Source: Acidobacteriota bacterium (lineage in GTDB: Bacteria; Acidobacteriota; Blastocatellia; RBC074). From it: DNA of 64,000 nt. The stretch covers positions 496,001 through 560,000 of the forward strand of contig JAFDVI010000020.1 of NCBI GenBank assembly GCA_018269055.1. Reading direction: 5' to 3'. Under the pieces are notes generated by a model. It made no database searches, had not been told where the DNA came from, and was given only the letters and a program-made list of their open reading frames with translations. Positions 20,752-31,712 of this stretch are shown here, in pieces; the stretch's first letter is position 1; each line of letters begins with the position of its first letter. A program made the position numbers and the translations under genes.

Positions 20752-22521
20752 TTACAGCCTCGGCGGAGCGGGTTTGATCGGTTTGTCCCAGGCGTGAGCG
20801 CCTTTGACCTTCAGTTTGCGTTTGTAGACTTTGTCGCCGCAGGTGGCAAACAGCGTGTCGTTGTCGGCTCCGCCAAAGCTGAGGTTAGAAATTCTACCGT
20901 TCGGAGTCGGAACGATGGCGTTGACGCGACCGGCTTGGTCGCAGATTTGAATGCCCATCTTGCTGGTGACGTACAGGCGTCCATCGCGATCTACGCGCAT
21001 GCCGTCGGCTTGGCTGATGTCTACGGTGTCGGGAACGTGCAGCCAATAGTATTGCTGTTTGAATTGCACGGTGCCGTCGGCTTTCAGTTGATAGCTGTAC
21101 ACCCAGTGCGAACGGTAATCGTCTACGTAAAGCAGGGTTTGATCGGGCGACAGCGTGACGCCGTTGGCGTATTTGATGCCCGTGTCTATGACTTTCTTTT
21201 CGCCGTTCGGTTTGATCAGCCAGACGTTGCTCTGTTCGACTGCTGGGACGTTTGGTTCGGTGACGTAAATGTTGCCGTTGTTGGCGACGACAATGTCGTT
21301 GCCGCGAATGCCTTCAGCGATGACGGTTGCTTTGCCAGCGGCGTCATACGCGACGATTTGCTGGATGCCGTTGACGGCGTACAGGCGGCCATCCGGGCCG
21401 AACGCTTGTCCGCTGGCGCGACTGGAATCGTTGACGAATTCGCTGACTTTGCCGTCTCGGCCAATTCTGAAAATCTTGTTGTTGTTTCCATCCGTGAAAT
21501 AGACTTCGCCTTCGGCGTTGGCTGCGGGGCCTTCTGTAAAGCGGTGGCCTTCGCTGACAAGCTTCCAGCCTTCGCCGGGAAGCAGAACGGCATTGAGCGT
21601 ATCGTTTTTGGTCGCGCCGGTTTTGACTGGCTCAGGCCAATCTTTCCACAACCATTTGATCCCGTCGGGAAACAGCGCGGTACCATGGCGTCCGTTGTGC
21701 GAGCCTTCGCCCCAAACGTGTGTGACTTCGTAACCGGAGAAAATCAGCGACCGTTCCATCGCTTGATTCGCCATCCACCAATCGCCTCCGTAAATGTTCA
21801 AATCATTCGATCCGTCCTGCATAAAGATGCGAATCGGCTTGGCTTCAAATTTGCGAATTAGCGTCGAATAGTTATGGCCTCCGCGCAAACCGACGTAGGT
21901 GCCGATGGTGCTGAACACGCGGCTGAAGGCATCCGGGCGTTCCCAGGCAGCGGTGAAGGCGGCAATCGCCCCGCTCGAAGAGCCGCCGATGGCTCGGTCG
22001 TTGCCGCTTTTCGACAAACGAATCGGGCGGCCATCGCTGGCTGTTTTGGTTTCCACGTCCGGCAGAATTTCTTCCAGAATGAACCGCGCGTAATTATCGC
22101 CAAGCCCGTCGTATTCATAACTGCGATTGAATCGGTCGAGCGCGGTCGCGCCATCCGCTGCCAGCACTTTTCCGTGCATGACAAATACGCCGATGGTCAC
22201 GGGCATTTCCTTTTTGTGAATCAGGTTGTCGAACACCACGGGCGCGTTCCATTGAATGCCGTCTTGATTGACGTACACGCACGCCGGTTTGTCCGGCGAA
22301 TACTGTTTGGGAATGTAAACCCAATACTCGCGCCAGGTGCCGGGGAAGATTTTGGATTTGTCGTAAGTGAACTTGAGCACTTCGCCTTTGGGCACGCCGG
22401 GTTGTTCAACAGAATCGGGGTGCGGCGGATAGCTTTCTTGTTGGGCTGGCGGTTGCGCCAACGCCGCTGACACTGTCAGAAATGAAAATACAAGCGTGAG
22501 CAAAGCGCGAGTGGGTCTCAT
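20752..22521 (-). CDS. Secreted esterase / SMP-30-gluconolactonase fusion protein
   Basis: The 589-residue protein has a signal peptide (LLTLVFSFLTVSAALAQ). The N-terminal half (about 40-300) is an alpha/beta-hydrolase esterase of the CE1/esterase D type: EYWVYIPKQYSPDKPACVYV, nucleophile elbow IGGSSSGAIAAF near 180, and a probable catalytic His in GEGSHNGRHG near 275. The C-terminal half (about 320-575) is a six-bladed SMP-30/gluconolactonase propeller: RFTEGPAANAEGEVYFTDG, GNDIVVANNGNIYVTEP, YANGVTLSPDQTLLYV and DGMRVDRDGRLYVTS. This suggests extracellular deacylation of a sugar ester combined with lactone hydrolysis. GGAC lies upstream of the ATG. Confidence 0.85.
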   Translation of the reverse strand: MRPTRALLTLVFSFLTVSAALAQPPAQQESYPPHPDSVEQPGVPKGEVLKFTYDKSKIFPGTWREYWVYIPKQYSPDKPACVYVNQDGIQWNAPVVFDNLIHKKEMPVTIGVFVMHGKVLAADGATALDRFNRSYEYDGLGDNYARFILEEILPDVETKTASDGRPIRLSKSGNDRAIGGSSSGAIAAFTAAWERPDAFSRVFSTIGTYVGLRGGHNYSTLIRKFEAKPIRIFMQDGSNDLNIYGGDWWMANQAMERSLIFSGYEVTHVWGEGSHNGRHGTALFPDGIKWLWKDWPEPVKTGATKNDTLNAVLLPGEGWKLVSEGHRFTEGPAANAEGEVYFTDGNNNKIFRIGRDGKVSEFVNDSSRASGQAFGPDGRLYAVNGIQQIVAYDAAGKATVIAEGIRGNDIVVANNGNIYVTEPNVPAVEQSNVWLIKPNGEKKVIDTGIKYANGVTLSPDQTLLYVDDYRSHWVYSYQLKADGTVQFKQQYYWLHVPDTVDISQADGMRVDRDGRLYVTSKMGIQICDQAGRVNAIVPTPNGRISNLSFGGADNDTLFATCGDKVYKRKLKVKGAHAWDKPIKPAPPRL

Positions 22522-22703
22522 AGCAATTCGTTTGTCCTTTTTTGATTGGAATGGTGAATTCCAGTCCGCTGCCGGAATGGATTTGTTGAGGTGTGAATGG
22601 TAAAAGAAATCCGGCGTAACGGCTAGAGCGACGGCTGCAACATCACGAAAAATTGAAGAAAGGGAATTCGGTCGTTATGGCTTACGGGTTATCTGCAGAG
22701 GCT

Positions 22704-25700
22704 TTAATCGCTGGCGGCAGCGAATTGTTGGTGAGTAGTGGCCATCGGTAACGTGATTTGGAAAAGAGCGCCTTCGCCAAGCTGGCTTTCGACGGTGATG
22801 TGGCCGCCGTGATCGCGGATGATGCCGTAACTGACAGCCAAGCCCAATCCGGTGCCTTTACCGATTTGTTTGGTGGTGAAAAACGGGTCGTAGATTTTGG
22901 CCAGATGTTCAGGCGCGATGCCCAGTCCTGTATCGCGGAAACGGATGAGGATCGAATCAATGTCGGATTCCGTGGCAATTTCCAACCGTCCGCCCTGCGG
23001 CATGGCGTCGCGCGCGTTCAGGATCAGGTTCATGAACACCTGTTGGAGTTTGGCGGCGTTGCCCGGCGCGGACGGCAATCCTGGGCAATAATTGCGAACG
23101 ACTTCGATTTCGGTGTTGCGAAGCTGCGCTTCGAGTAACTGAATCGTGTCATCCAGCACGCGATTCAAATCCACGGGCACAAGCCGGGAATCGCTGACGC
23201 GCGAAAAATTGAGCAGGTTGTTGACAATCGAAGAGGCACGCGAAGTTTGGCGATGAATCTTTTCCAGCAACTGATGGCGCGGATCGGTGTCTGGAATTTG
23301 CTGCATCAACATTTGCGAATATGACGAAATTCCCGTCAACGGCGTGTTGACTTCGTGCGCGACGCCTGCGGCGAGCAATCCAATGGAGGAAAGTTTGTCG
23401 GATTGCTGCAATTGTTCTTCCAGGCGGATGCGCTCGGTGACGTCTTCGATGGCGACCAATGTTCCCTCGATTTGAGAAGTTTTGCTCTGCAGCGGCGCCA
23501 GCGACAGGTTGAGCGTCAGATCGCGACCATCGGCGGAACGCGCGCGGAACTTATAAATGGTGACAGGTTCGCCGGGAGCCGCATTGGAAAACGGATTGGT
23601 TTTGTGCGAACCATTCGTTCCGTTTATCCCATTGGTTGTGGGAACGCCGTTCGCTCCATTTGTCAGGCTATTGGGTTGAACAGATTGCCATTCGCTGCGA
23701 GCCATCAATTCACGCAACGCGCGCAGCATTTCGGTATCGAAAACTTCGGTGATGCGGCGGTTGATGGTTTGGTCGCGGCGCAACCCGTAAATTTCTTCCA
23801 GCGCTCCGTTCCAGTTGGTGATACGCCCGGAAAGATTGATGACCATCACGCCGACGTTGATGGATTCGATGATGTTTTCGTTGAATTCTTTCAGGCGGGC
23901 CAGTTCTTTGGCGCGTGTGGCTTGTTCTTCCAGCAGCAAGGCGTTTTCAATCGCCACGGCAACGTAGCCGGAAATCGCCCGCAGCAAGTCGGTGTCTTCC
24001 GATGAAAGCAGCGCGCCATCGGTTGGGCGTCCCAGCGCGATCACGGCCACAATTCTCGACCGCGAACCGCAAGGCACAAAGTAACTGAACATCCTCCGCG
24101 TCAGGGATTCGACCGGAGTGATCAATCGCCCGGTGGCGGCTTGTTCTTCGGCGTCCGTGCTTTCAACACGAACAATGCCTGAACTGCCCAGGCGGTCGCG
24201 CAAAATGGATGAGAACTCTGCGGGGAGGGCAAGTTCACGATCCAGGCCTTCTGCACGAGCGACGCGGAAGCCGGAAGATTCTTGTTTGTCTTCGACAAAA
24301 ATGGCCAATCGCTCGACGGTGAAGACCTCTTTCAAACGCCACATCAAACTGTCGAGCAGTGGATCAAGCTCCGTCGTCGAAGCCAGCGTGCGGCCAAAAT
24401 CCTGCAATGTGACTCGGTAATCGTATTTTTCGCCGTAAAAGATTCGGTCAATGCGTTCCTGCAACCAGTTTTTGACCGGCGCAAACAACATGGCCAGAAC
24501 CGACATGGCAATGGCGGCGATCAGCAAGGTCGCCTCCTGCGACAATTGGGAACGCAAAAATTCGTAACTGACGGCCATCACCGTTCCGAACAACGCCGCG
24601 ACAGACAGCGTGGCGATGATATATGCGAACGAACGTCGCATCACCACATCTACATCCGTCAACCGGAAGCGGGCGATGGAATACCCAAAAGTCAGCGGAA
24701 TCAGCGACAGCGGCAATAACGAAATCAGTTCCAGGGAAGCCGAGACTGCCGGTTCGGTGAAAAACGACGGAACGTAAAACGAAGCAAACAGCGCCGACGC
24801 GATGCTCATTCCCCACATCACCCATTTCAACTGCTGGCGCACGACGATGTTATGGGTTTGCCGGTAAGTCCGAATCAGCATGGCTGCGCTGGCAAGAAGC
24901 GAGACGGCGAAGAGCAGAAGCTCGAACTTCGACATCCAATTTCTGGCATTCTGCGCCGAAATCGGAAGCAGGTTTCGCAATGTGGCAAACCTGATCCATG
25001 TTTCAGCCGCGATCAGCACCACCGAAGGAGCATACAGCGCAGCCAGCAGCCAACGTTGTCGGGAAACCGGTTGCGGTCGCGACGGATAAATCGCGGCGAA
25101 GTGCACCAACATCGGCGCCAACAGAATCAACGCAAGGTAATCGGCAAAGTCTATGGCTTTGTCGAATTGCATGCGCATTTCTTCAGTCGGACTGAAGAAA
25201 TGAACCACAAACGCCAGCAGGCAAAGCAGGAAGAAATGCGTGACGTGAGGGGCGCGTCCCTGCCGCAGCAAAAAATAAATTCCAATGGCCAGATAAATCA
25301 GCCCGACCAGCGCCAAATACAAACCGCGCAGCAAATGCGTCGGACGCGCCTGCAATTTCAGGTCAGCGACGCCTTCGCGCATGACGGTTTCTCCCGAATC
25401 GTTTCGCTTTTCGATCCAGTAACTCAGCGATGGAGAGTTATCGTCTTTGGCGCGATCTTTGGCGAGGTCCAGGTAGATTTGAACGTGCTGGGCTTTGGTG
25501 ACTTCTTCAAAATCATCGCTGCCGCCGGTGGGGCTGATTCCGATCAAAACATCGCCGCGTCGAATGCTTTCTTTTGAAGCGGGGCCGCCGGGTTCAATGT
25601 GGTCGGCGACAACACCGAGTTCCTGGTCGTCTCGCCAGACGACGCCGTCTGTCAGCACGATCTTCTGATTCAATCGGTCGCGCAAGTTGAACGCGCCAGT

Positions 25701-25778
25701 GGCCAGCGCCAGCAAGGCGATGAATAGCAGCAGCAGTGTGCGTGTCGTAACTCGAGTTGTGCTGGGTTGTGAAGTCAC
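22704..25778 (-). CDS. Membrane sensor histidine kinase with PDZ, GAF and PAS domains
   Basis: The 1024-residue protein starts at a GTG. Order: one membrane segment (10-30); a periplasmic PDZ-like domain (about 40-120, [20 protein letters not shown]); a block of roughly eight membrane helices (150-390); GAF (about 465-615); PAS (about 630-770, [20 protein letters not shown]); HisKA with phospho-acceptor His in [14 protein letters not shown] near 804; and HATPase with N box [20 protein letters not shown] and GKGTGLGLA. An Asn/Gly/Thr-rich insert ([18 protein letters not shown], about 700-726) sits inside the PAS region. No response regulator gene is adjacent, so it is an orphan kinase here. 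The stimulus is unknown; the PDZ may bind a peptide. Confidence 0.92.
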   Translation of the reverse strand: MTSQPSTTRVTTRTLLLLFIALLALATGAFNLRDRLNQKIVLTDGVVWRDDQELGVVADHIEPGGPASKESIRRGDVLIGISPTGGSDDFEEVTKAQHVQIYLDLAKDRAKDDNSPSLSYWIEKRNDSGETVMREGVADLKLQARPTHLLRGLYLALVGLIYLAIGIYFLLRQGRAPHVTHFFLLCLLAFVVHFFSPTEEMRMQFDKAIDFADYLALILLAPMLVHFAAIYPSRPQPVSRQRWLLAALYAPSVVLIAAETWIRFATLRNLLPISAQNARNWMSKFELLLFAVSLLASAAMLIRTYRQTHNIVVRQQLKWVMWGMSIASALFASFYVPSFFTEPAVSASLELISLLPLSLIPLTFGYSIARFRLTDVDVVMRRSFAYIIATLSVAALFGTVMAVSYEFLRSQLSQEATLLIAAIAMSVLAMLFAPVKNWLQERIDRIFYGEKYDYRVTLQDFGRTLASTTELDPLLDSLMWRLKEVFTVERLAIFVEDKQESSGFRVARAEGLDRELALPAEFSSILRDRLGSSGIVRVESTDAEEQAATGRLITPVESLTRRMFSYFVPCGSRSRIVAVIALGRPTDGALLSSEDTDLLRAISGYVAVAIENALLLEEQATRAKELARLKEFNENIIESINVGVMVINLSGRITNWNGALEEIYGLRRDQTINRRITEVFDTEMLRALRELMARSEWQSVQPNSLTNGANGVPTTNGINGTNGSHKTNPFSNAAPGEPVTIYKFRARSADGRDLTLNLSLAPLQSKTSQIEGTLVAIEDVTERIRLEEQLQQSDKLSSIGLLAAGVAHEVNTPLTGISSYSQMLMQQIPDTDPRHQLLEKIHRQTSRASSIVNNLLNFSRVSDSRLVPVDLNRVLDDTIQLLEAQLRNTEIEVVRNYCPGLPSAPGNAAKLQQVFMNLILNARDAMPQGGRLEIATESDIDSILIRFRDTGLGIAPEHLAKIYDPFFTTKQIGKGTGLGLAVSYGIIRDHGGHITVESQLGEGALFQITLPMATTHQQFAAASD

Positions 25779-25858
25779 GCTGTTTATTTAATCTTTCTGT
25801 ATTTGTCCCAGCAAAGCTAGCTTGAAGGCCGTCCTGAAGGCCTCAATGTATCCAAAAA

Positions 25859-27688
25859 TTACCAACGAAAGGCGAAACCTCCGCGAACCGAGCGACGGGA
25901 TCGGGTGGCGACAATTTGAATTGTGCCGTCATCCGTTCCGGTGGCTTGATCCAACAGATTACGGGCGTCTACAACGGCTTGCCAGCGGACAGGCAAACCG
26001 AAGTTTGGCAAATCCTGCGTCACATAAATGTTGATGTTTGGATCGTACACGCTCATCTGACCGGCGAAAGGATCAATTGCGAAGACAACCGCCGACGGAG
26101 ACAAGCGAATCACGGTCGAAATACGCGTGCCTGTTCGATGCCTGAAATCCAGATCAAGCCGCGCCGCCGCAACCTGAAAGAATCCGCTTCTGAACAAACG
26201 CGCCGGGGTGACGGTGTCCAATCCTTCATTGCTGAACCGTTCGGCTCGGCCAGCGCTGTACCCAACCGAAGCCGAAACGTAATCGTTGAACCGTCGGTTG
26301 TACATGGCTCTCAAACCGCGCGAAGCGCCGTTCATCGCCGTCACATGGTTGGCAACCTGCTGAAAGGTTTGCTGCGTTTCCGGCGACGCTTCCAGTGGCA
26401 ATGCCAGCACGCCGACGCCGTGGCCGGAAATCAAATCATAAAACGCCGAAGCTTCCACCGATGAATTGCCATCGCCGAAGACGCGTTCAATGCCGGATTC
26501 AAATCGTTGGCTGCGGTCAAGGATGGGCGAGTTCGCAAATGCAATTTCACTCGTTGATGTGGCGAACGAGGCTTGCAGGTTTTCGGTGTCCAAACTTTCG
26601 GGCGATTGGTTTTGGTGATCCGTACCCGGCGTAACTGCCGCTTTGATTCGCAACCGCGAGGTTGGCGAATACTGCACGGCAAAGCGCGGCAGGATGCTGT
26701 CATGCTGGCTGGTGGCCGAACCGACAAACCGCGAATAATCAAACCCGTAAATCAATAGCAATGGTTGAAACACCTGCGAAGAAACCGTTGTCGAAAACGA
26801 AAGCTGATCCAAGGAATCGGCGGCTTTGGTGATTTGATTATTTAACAACAAAGCTCCGTTGGTGTTCCACAGCGGGTCATTCGCGCCGTCCGGTTGCCGC
26901 GTCATTTTTCTGGAAAGCGCGACCTGGCCGTATCCGACTGCGGCGGTAACTTGATGTTTGTCACTCGGACGGAAGGTGGCAATTGCAGAAACACGCTGCG
27001 GCGCAAATTGCCCCACACCGCGCTGGCCGATCAACGCCATTTCAAAACCATTGCCAAAAGAACCTGAAACCGCAAAGTTCGTCCCAAAAAAACTGGCGTC
27101 GGGATAACCGCCAGGCGAAGCAGAACCGACAGCGACAAATTGCGCGACTCCGTGAACTACCGGGCGTTCCGACCCTTGTTTTGCCTGTAAAGCTGTTTCT
27201 GGATCCAGGTCAACCACGTCATCTGCTTCCTGGGTCAGGTTCATGGCATGACGCGGAGCGCCGCGAGCGATCCAACGATAATCATCGCTATCGCCTCGGC
27301 GTTGAACCAGTGTGTCGTCACGTTTGAGATTGAAATTTTGAGTCACGTGGGCAGGACGATCCAATACCACATTGGTAATGCGCGGAATGAAGCCTTCGGC
27401 AAATGCGCGCAAACGATAACTGCCCGGCGCAACGCCGGCGGAAAAACGTCCTTTTGCATCGGTGCTGACGCGCTTGATTTCTTTGCCGCGGTGCCTGGAT
27501 TCCAAAAGCGCCACGATCGCGCCCGAAAGCGGGGTGCCACGTTCGTCTTTTACGGTTCCGGAAATAAAGGCAAAAGTCGGAGCGGCTTCGACCGTGCCGA
27601 TTGACCGGTCGCCGCCTTCCGAAGCAGGGGCTGCGGCAAGCGATCCCAACACGCAACCCACTAACAAGGCCTGCAAAGCTTTCTTCAT
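25859..27688 (-). CDS. TonB-receptor-like outer-membrane barrel with carboxypeptidase-regulatory N-domain
   Basis: The 609-residue protein has a signal peptide ([19 protein letters not shown]) and one N-terminal carboxypeptidase-regulatory-like domain ([20 protein letters not shown], ending [13 protein letters not shown]). The remainder is beta-rich and ends in GGFAFRW, an aromatic C-terminus typical of barrels inserted by the BAM complex. It resembles the acidobacterial TonB-dependent receptor group, but I see neither a plug domain nor a TonB box, so active transport is doubtful. ATG at 27688 is preferred over the TTG at 27709, because the GGCGG site lies between them. It ends 80 bp upstream of the histidine kinase gene on the same strand. 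Confidence 0.65.
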   Translation of the reverse strand: MKKALQALLVGCVLGSLAAAPASEGGDRSIGTVEAAPTFAFISGTVKDERGTPLSGAIVALLESRHRGKEIKRVSTDAKGRFSAGVAPGSYRLRAFAEGFIPRITNVVLDRPAHVTQNFNLKRDDTLVQRRGDSDDYRWIARGAPRHAMNLTQEADDVVDLDPETALQAKQGSERPVVHGVAQFVAVGSASPGGYPDASFFGTNFAVSGSFGNGFEMALIGQRGVGQFAPQRVSAIATFRPSDKHQVTAAVGYGQVALSRKMTRQPDGANDPLWNTNGALLLNNQITKAADSLDQLSFSTTVSSQVFQPLLLIYGFDYSRFVGSATSQHDSILPRFAVQYSPTSRLRIKAAVTPGTDHQNQSPESLDTENLQASFATSTSEIAFANSPILDRSQRFESGIERVFGDGNSSVEASAFYDLISGHGVGVLALPLEASPETQQTFQQVANHVTAMNGASRGLRAMYNRRFNDYVSASVGYSAGRAERFSNEGLDTVTPARLFRSGFFQVAAARLDLDFRHRTGTRISTVIRLSPSAVVFAIDPFAGQMSVYDPNINIYVTQDLPNFGLPVRWQAVVDARNLLDQATGTDDGTIQIVATRSRRSVRGGFAFRW

Positions 27689-28419
27689 AACTATCAGCCC
27701 GCCTTTCAATCACTGCCGATGAAACGGCAATTGGCAAAGGGGAAAGCACCAACTTTTTCGATAAATCCCAGCCACGGATTGTCTGGTGATTTTTGAACGT
27801 TTATCTGTGGCGGAATTGTCGAGTATTTGTGGATAAAGTGTCAAACAATCCGCAGGCCTTTGATAAATCGCTTGACACATTCCAAAACGGGGGGTAGATT
27901 CCGCGCCAACCTCATATTACGAAGCAACGAACTTCGACATCATCAACGCTTCTCACTGGCATCGGATCAAGCGTTATTTAATCAATAAAAACGTCTCGCC
28001 CCTGTTTGCTCCAAGCATTGTCTTTCCGTGGGAGTGCGCCTGCTGGCGTAGCGATATCAATCTAAACAATCTGTCTTCATAACATTTTCTTCGTGATGGC
28101 ACTGTGCCCACGAAACTTGTCTCGCCCTTTTCGGCGAGGTTTGGATAGAATTATGCGCTTCCTGCCCACCCTGAACACCTCCAAAACACCAGACTGCCAA
28201 AGAGCAGCTCTTCACATTACTGACTGACAACCTACTGAACACCCACCAAACCAACAACCGCCTATCTGAAACCAACTGGTTTCAGATAGGCGGCCCCGCA
28301 TTTGGGCAACGCCGGAAAAGCCCTGAAAAGTCTATTGTTGAGAACAGCGATGGCTCAATGATAAGGTGGGCGCTCGAAGGAAATCCCCGTGCCAATTTAC
28401 CCAGAATGGAGTTTAGCAA
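27689..28419. other. Long divergent intergenic region upstream of galU
   Basis: This 730-bp region separates divergent genes. It contains a short hairpin CTCGCC-N6-GGCGAG (28121-28138) and the 36-bp palindrome annotated separately. No coding sequence here shows a ribosome-binding site or credible composition on either strand. Confidence 0.5.
28258..28293. repeat. 36-bp perfect palindrome upstream of galU
   Basis: Arm CCGCCTATCTGAAACCA (28258-28274) is followed by a 2-nt spacer and its exact reverse complement (28277-28293). No T-run follows, so it is not a standard terminator. It lies about 127 bp before galU and could be an operator, a processing hairpin or an isolated repeat. Confidence 0.85.
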
Positions 28420-29271
28420 ATGAAAGTCGAAACAGGAGTCATCGCCGCAGCCGGTTCGGGGACTCGCATGCTTCCGGTGACAATCGGGTATCCAAAAGAA
28501 CTGATGCCGGTTATCAACAAACCCGCGATTCATTTGATCGTCGAAGAATTTATCGAAGCCGGGATCAAAAAAATCATTATCGTGACGGGTGATAACCCCG
28601 CGCCGCTGCACCGGCAATACAAACTGGAAAATTTGCCCCTGCGCGGAAAATACAAAGCGCTGGATGAATTCGTGGACGCATTGTCCGGCGTGGAAATTTT
28701 GTTCGAACCGCAAGCCGGCCCTTATGGCAACGGGACCCCGCTTTTAGTGGCACGCAATCACATCCCAGAAGGCGACGGATTTCTCTATGCCTACGGCGAC
28801 GATATCATCAAAGCCAAAACTTCTTTCGCCAAGCAACTGGTCGCCACGCACAATGAAACCGGCGCGCTGGTGGCCGGAGTGCAGGAAGTCGCCTGGGAAG
28901 ACGTGGTTCGATACGGCATCGTTGAATTCAAGAATGAAACCTCGCGCGAAATGAAAGACGTCGTCGAAAAGCCCGCGCGCGAAGAAGCCAAATCCAATCT
29001 GGCTATGTTTGGACGCTTTCTACTTTCGACGGATGTGATTCAGATTTTAAGTGAAATTCCTCTGGGCAAAGCGAACGAATTGTGGCTGACCGATTCCGTC
29101 CGCGAATACATTCGCCGAGGCGGTCGTGTCGTTGCGCAACCGGTGATTGATGGCGAATGGCTGACCATTGGCGATCCGGTCAATTATTTGCAAACGATGA
29201 TTGAATACGCGCTGGACGACCCTGAAATTCGCGCCGCGTTGGAACCGCGCATTCGCAAACGGCTTGGCTAG
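28420..29271 (+). CDS. galU: UTP--glucose-1-phosphate uridylyltransferase
   Basis: GalU makes UDP-glucose from glucose-1-phosphate and UTP for exopolysaccharide, LPS and trehalose synthesis. The 283-residue protein has the nucleotidyltransferase signature GVIAAAGSGTRMLPVT and KELMPVINKPAIHLIVEE at its N-terminus. Typical GalU features follow: PYGNGTPLLVARNHI near 100, FLYAYGDDII near 120 (the metal-binding Asp pair), and GEWLTIGDPVNYLQTMIEYA near the C-terminus. The length is normal for the family. A glucose-1-phosphate thymidylyltransferase is less likely, given the overall GalU spacing. It is convergent with serS; a long inverted repeat lies between them. Confidence 0.85.
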   Translation: MKVETGVIAAAGSGTRMLPVTIGYPKELMPVINKPAIHLIVEEFIEAGIKKIIIVTGDNPAPLHRQYKLENLPLRGKYKALDEFVDALSGVEILFEPQAGPYGNGTPLLVARNHIPEGDGFLYAYGDDIIKAKTSFAKQLVATHNETGALVAGVQEVAWEDVVRYGIVEFKNETSREMKDVVEKPAREEAKSNLAMFGRFLLSTDVIQILSEIPLGKANELWLTDSVREYIRRGGRVVAQPVIDGEWLTIGDPVNYLQTMIEYALDDPEIRAALEPRIRKRLG

Positions 29272-29280
29272 AAATTAATA

Positions 29281-29341
29281 GACAGGATGCACAGGATTTT
29301 TCAGGATAAAGGCAATCCTGATGAATCCTGTGCATTCTGTC
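29281..29341. repeat. Inverted repeat between galU and serS (GACAGGAT family)
   Basis: Two 27-nt arms (29281-29307 and 29315-29341), opening GACAGGATGCACAGGATT, are complementary except at three positions, with a 7-nt loop. The same family, opening GACAGGATTTACAAGATT, recurs at 59971. It lies between convergent stops and may terminate both transcripts. Confidence 0.85.
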
Positions 29342-29356
29342 GAAAGGTTTTTCCGG

Positions 29357-31145
<1,789 letters not shown>

Positions 31146-31147
31146 AT

Positions 31148-31546
31148 CTACGCCGCCGCCAAAGATTCACCTTGTAACCAATGAGTCAACCGATGAAGGT
31201 CATTTTGTAAGTCGGCGGAAATAGAGCCTTCCGACATCTGGCCATCTTCATTCATCGTCAAGTATTCAATCTGCCCGTTGGGCAGAATTTCGATTTCCAA
31301 TTCTCGTGATTCCAATTGAAATTCCACCTGAATGCCGCCACCCGGAACCGGAAAAACATCAGGTTGAGGTAAGTTGAAACTTGCGAGTTGGCGCAACAAG
31401 GCGGTTGCCTGTTCAATGGCCGGAGGTTGAACCGTACGACTGCCATAACTATCCCAATTTTCAGGCAGCTTGGACAGATCGGAAACCTTCATTTTCATTG
31501 CTTGAAACCAGGAAGGTTCAAGTGATTTTTCGGCTTGAGTAGTCAT
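31148..31546 (-). CDS. Conserved hypothetical protein, first gene of an uncharacterised pair
   Basis: From the ATG at 31546 (with AGAGAG upstream) the product has 132 residues. It carries KLPENWDSYGSRTVQPPAIEQ, VFPVPGGGIQVEFQLESREL and EIEILPNGQIEYL: a helix with the LPENWDSYG signature, then a small beta-sheet with PxGGGIQxEW-like and ELEIEI strands. I recognise this signature as widespread and often found next to a gene like the following one, but no function is established to my knowledge. A longer frame to 31603 lacks a ribosome-binding site. Confidence 0.55.
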   Translation of the reverse strand: MTTQAEKSLEPSWFQAMKMKVSDLSKLPENWDSYGSRTVQPPAIEQATALLRQLASFNLPQPDVFPVPGGGIQVEFQLESRELEIEILPNGQIEYLTMNEDGQMSEGSISADLQNDLHRLTHWLQGESLAAA

Positions 31547-31712
31547 AAAGTAACTCTCTACACAAACTAGACAATCTAGGAAACCTAGGAAATACAATGG
31601 CAACTATAAACCCCGAACCAAACAAGTCAATCCGTAATTGAGACGAGGTGGCTGCTGTGTTAGCGTTTGGCCGCTTTCACATCTCACAATTTTCAACTTT
31701 TTGAGGTCCATC

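Noticed and set aside
28057-28275. 72-residue minus-strand frame in the region before galU
   Set aside because: It runs into the palindrome, has no ribosome-binding site and no recognisable composition.
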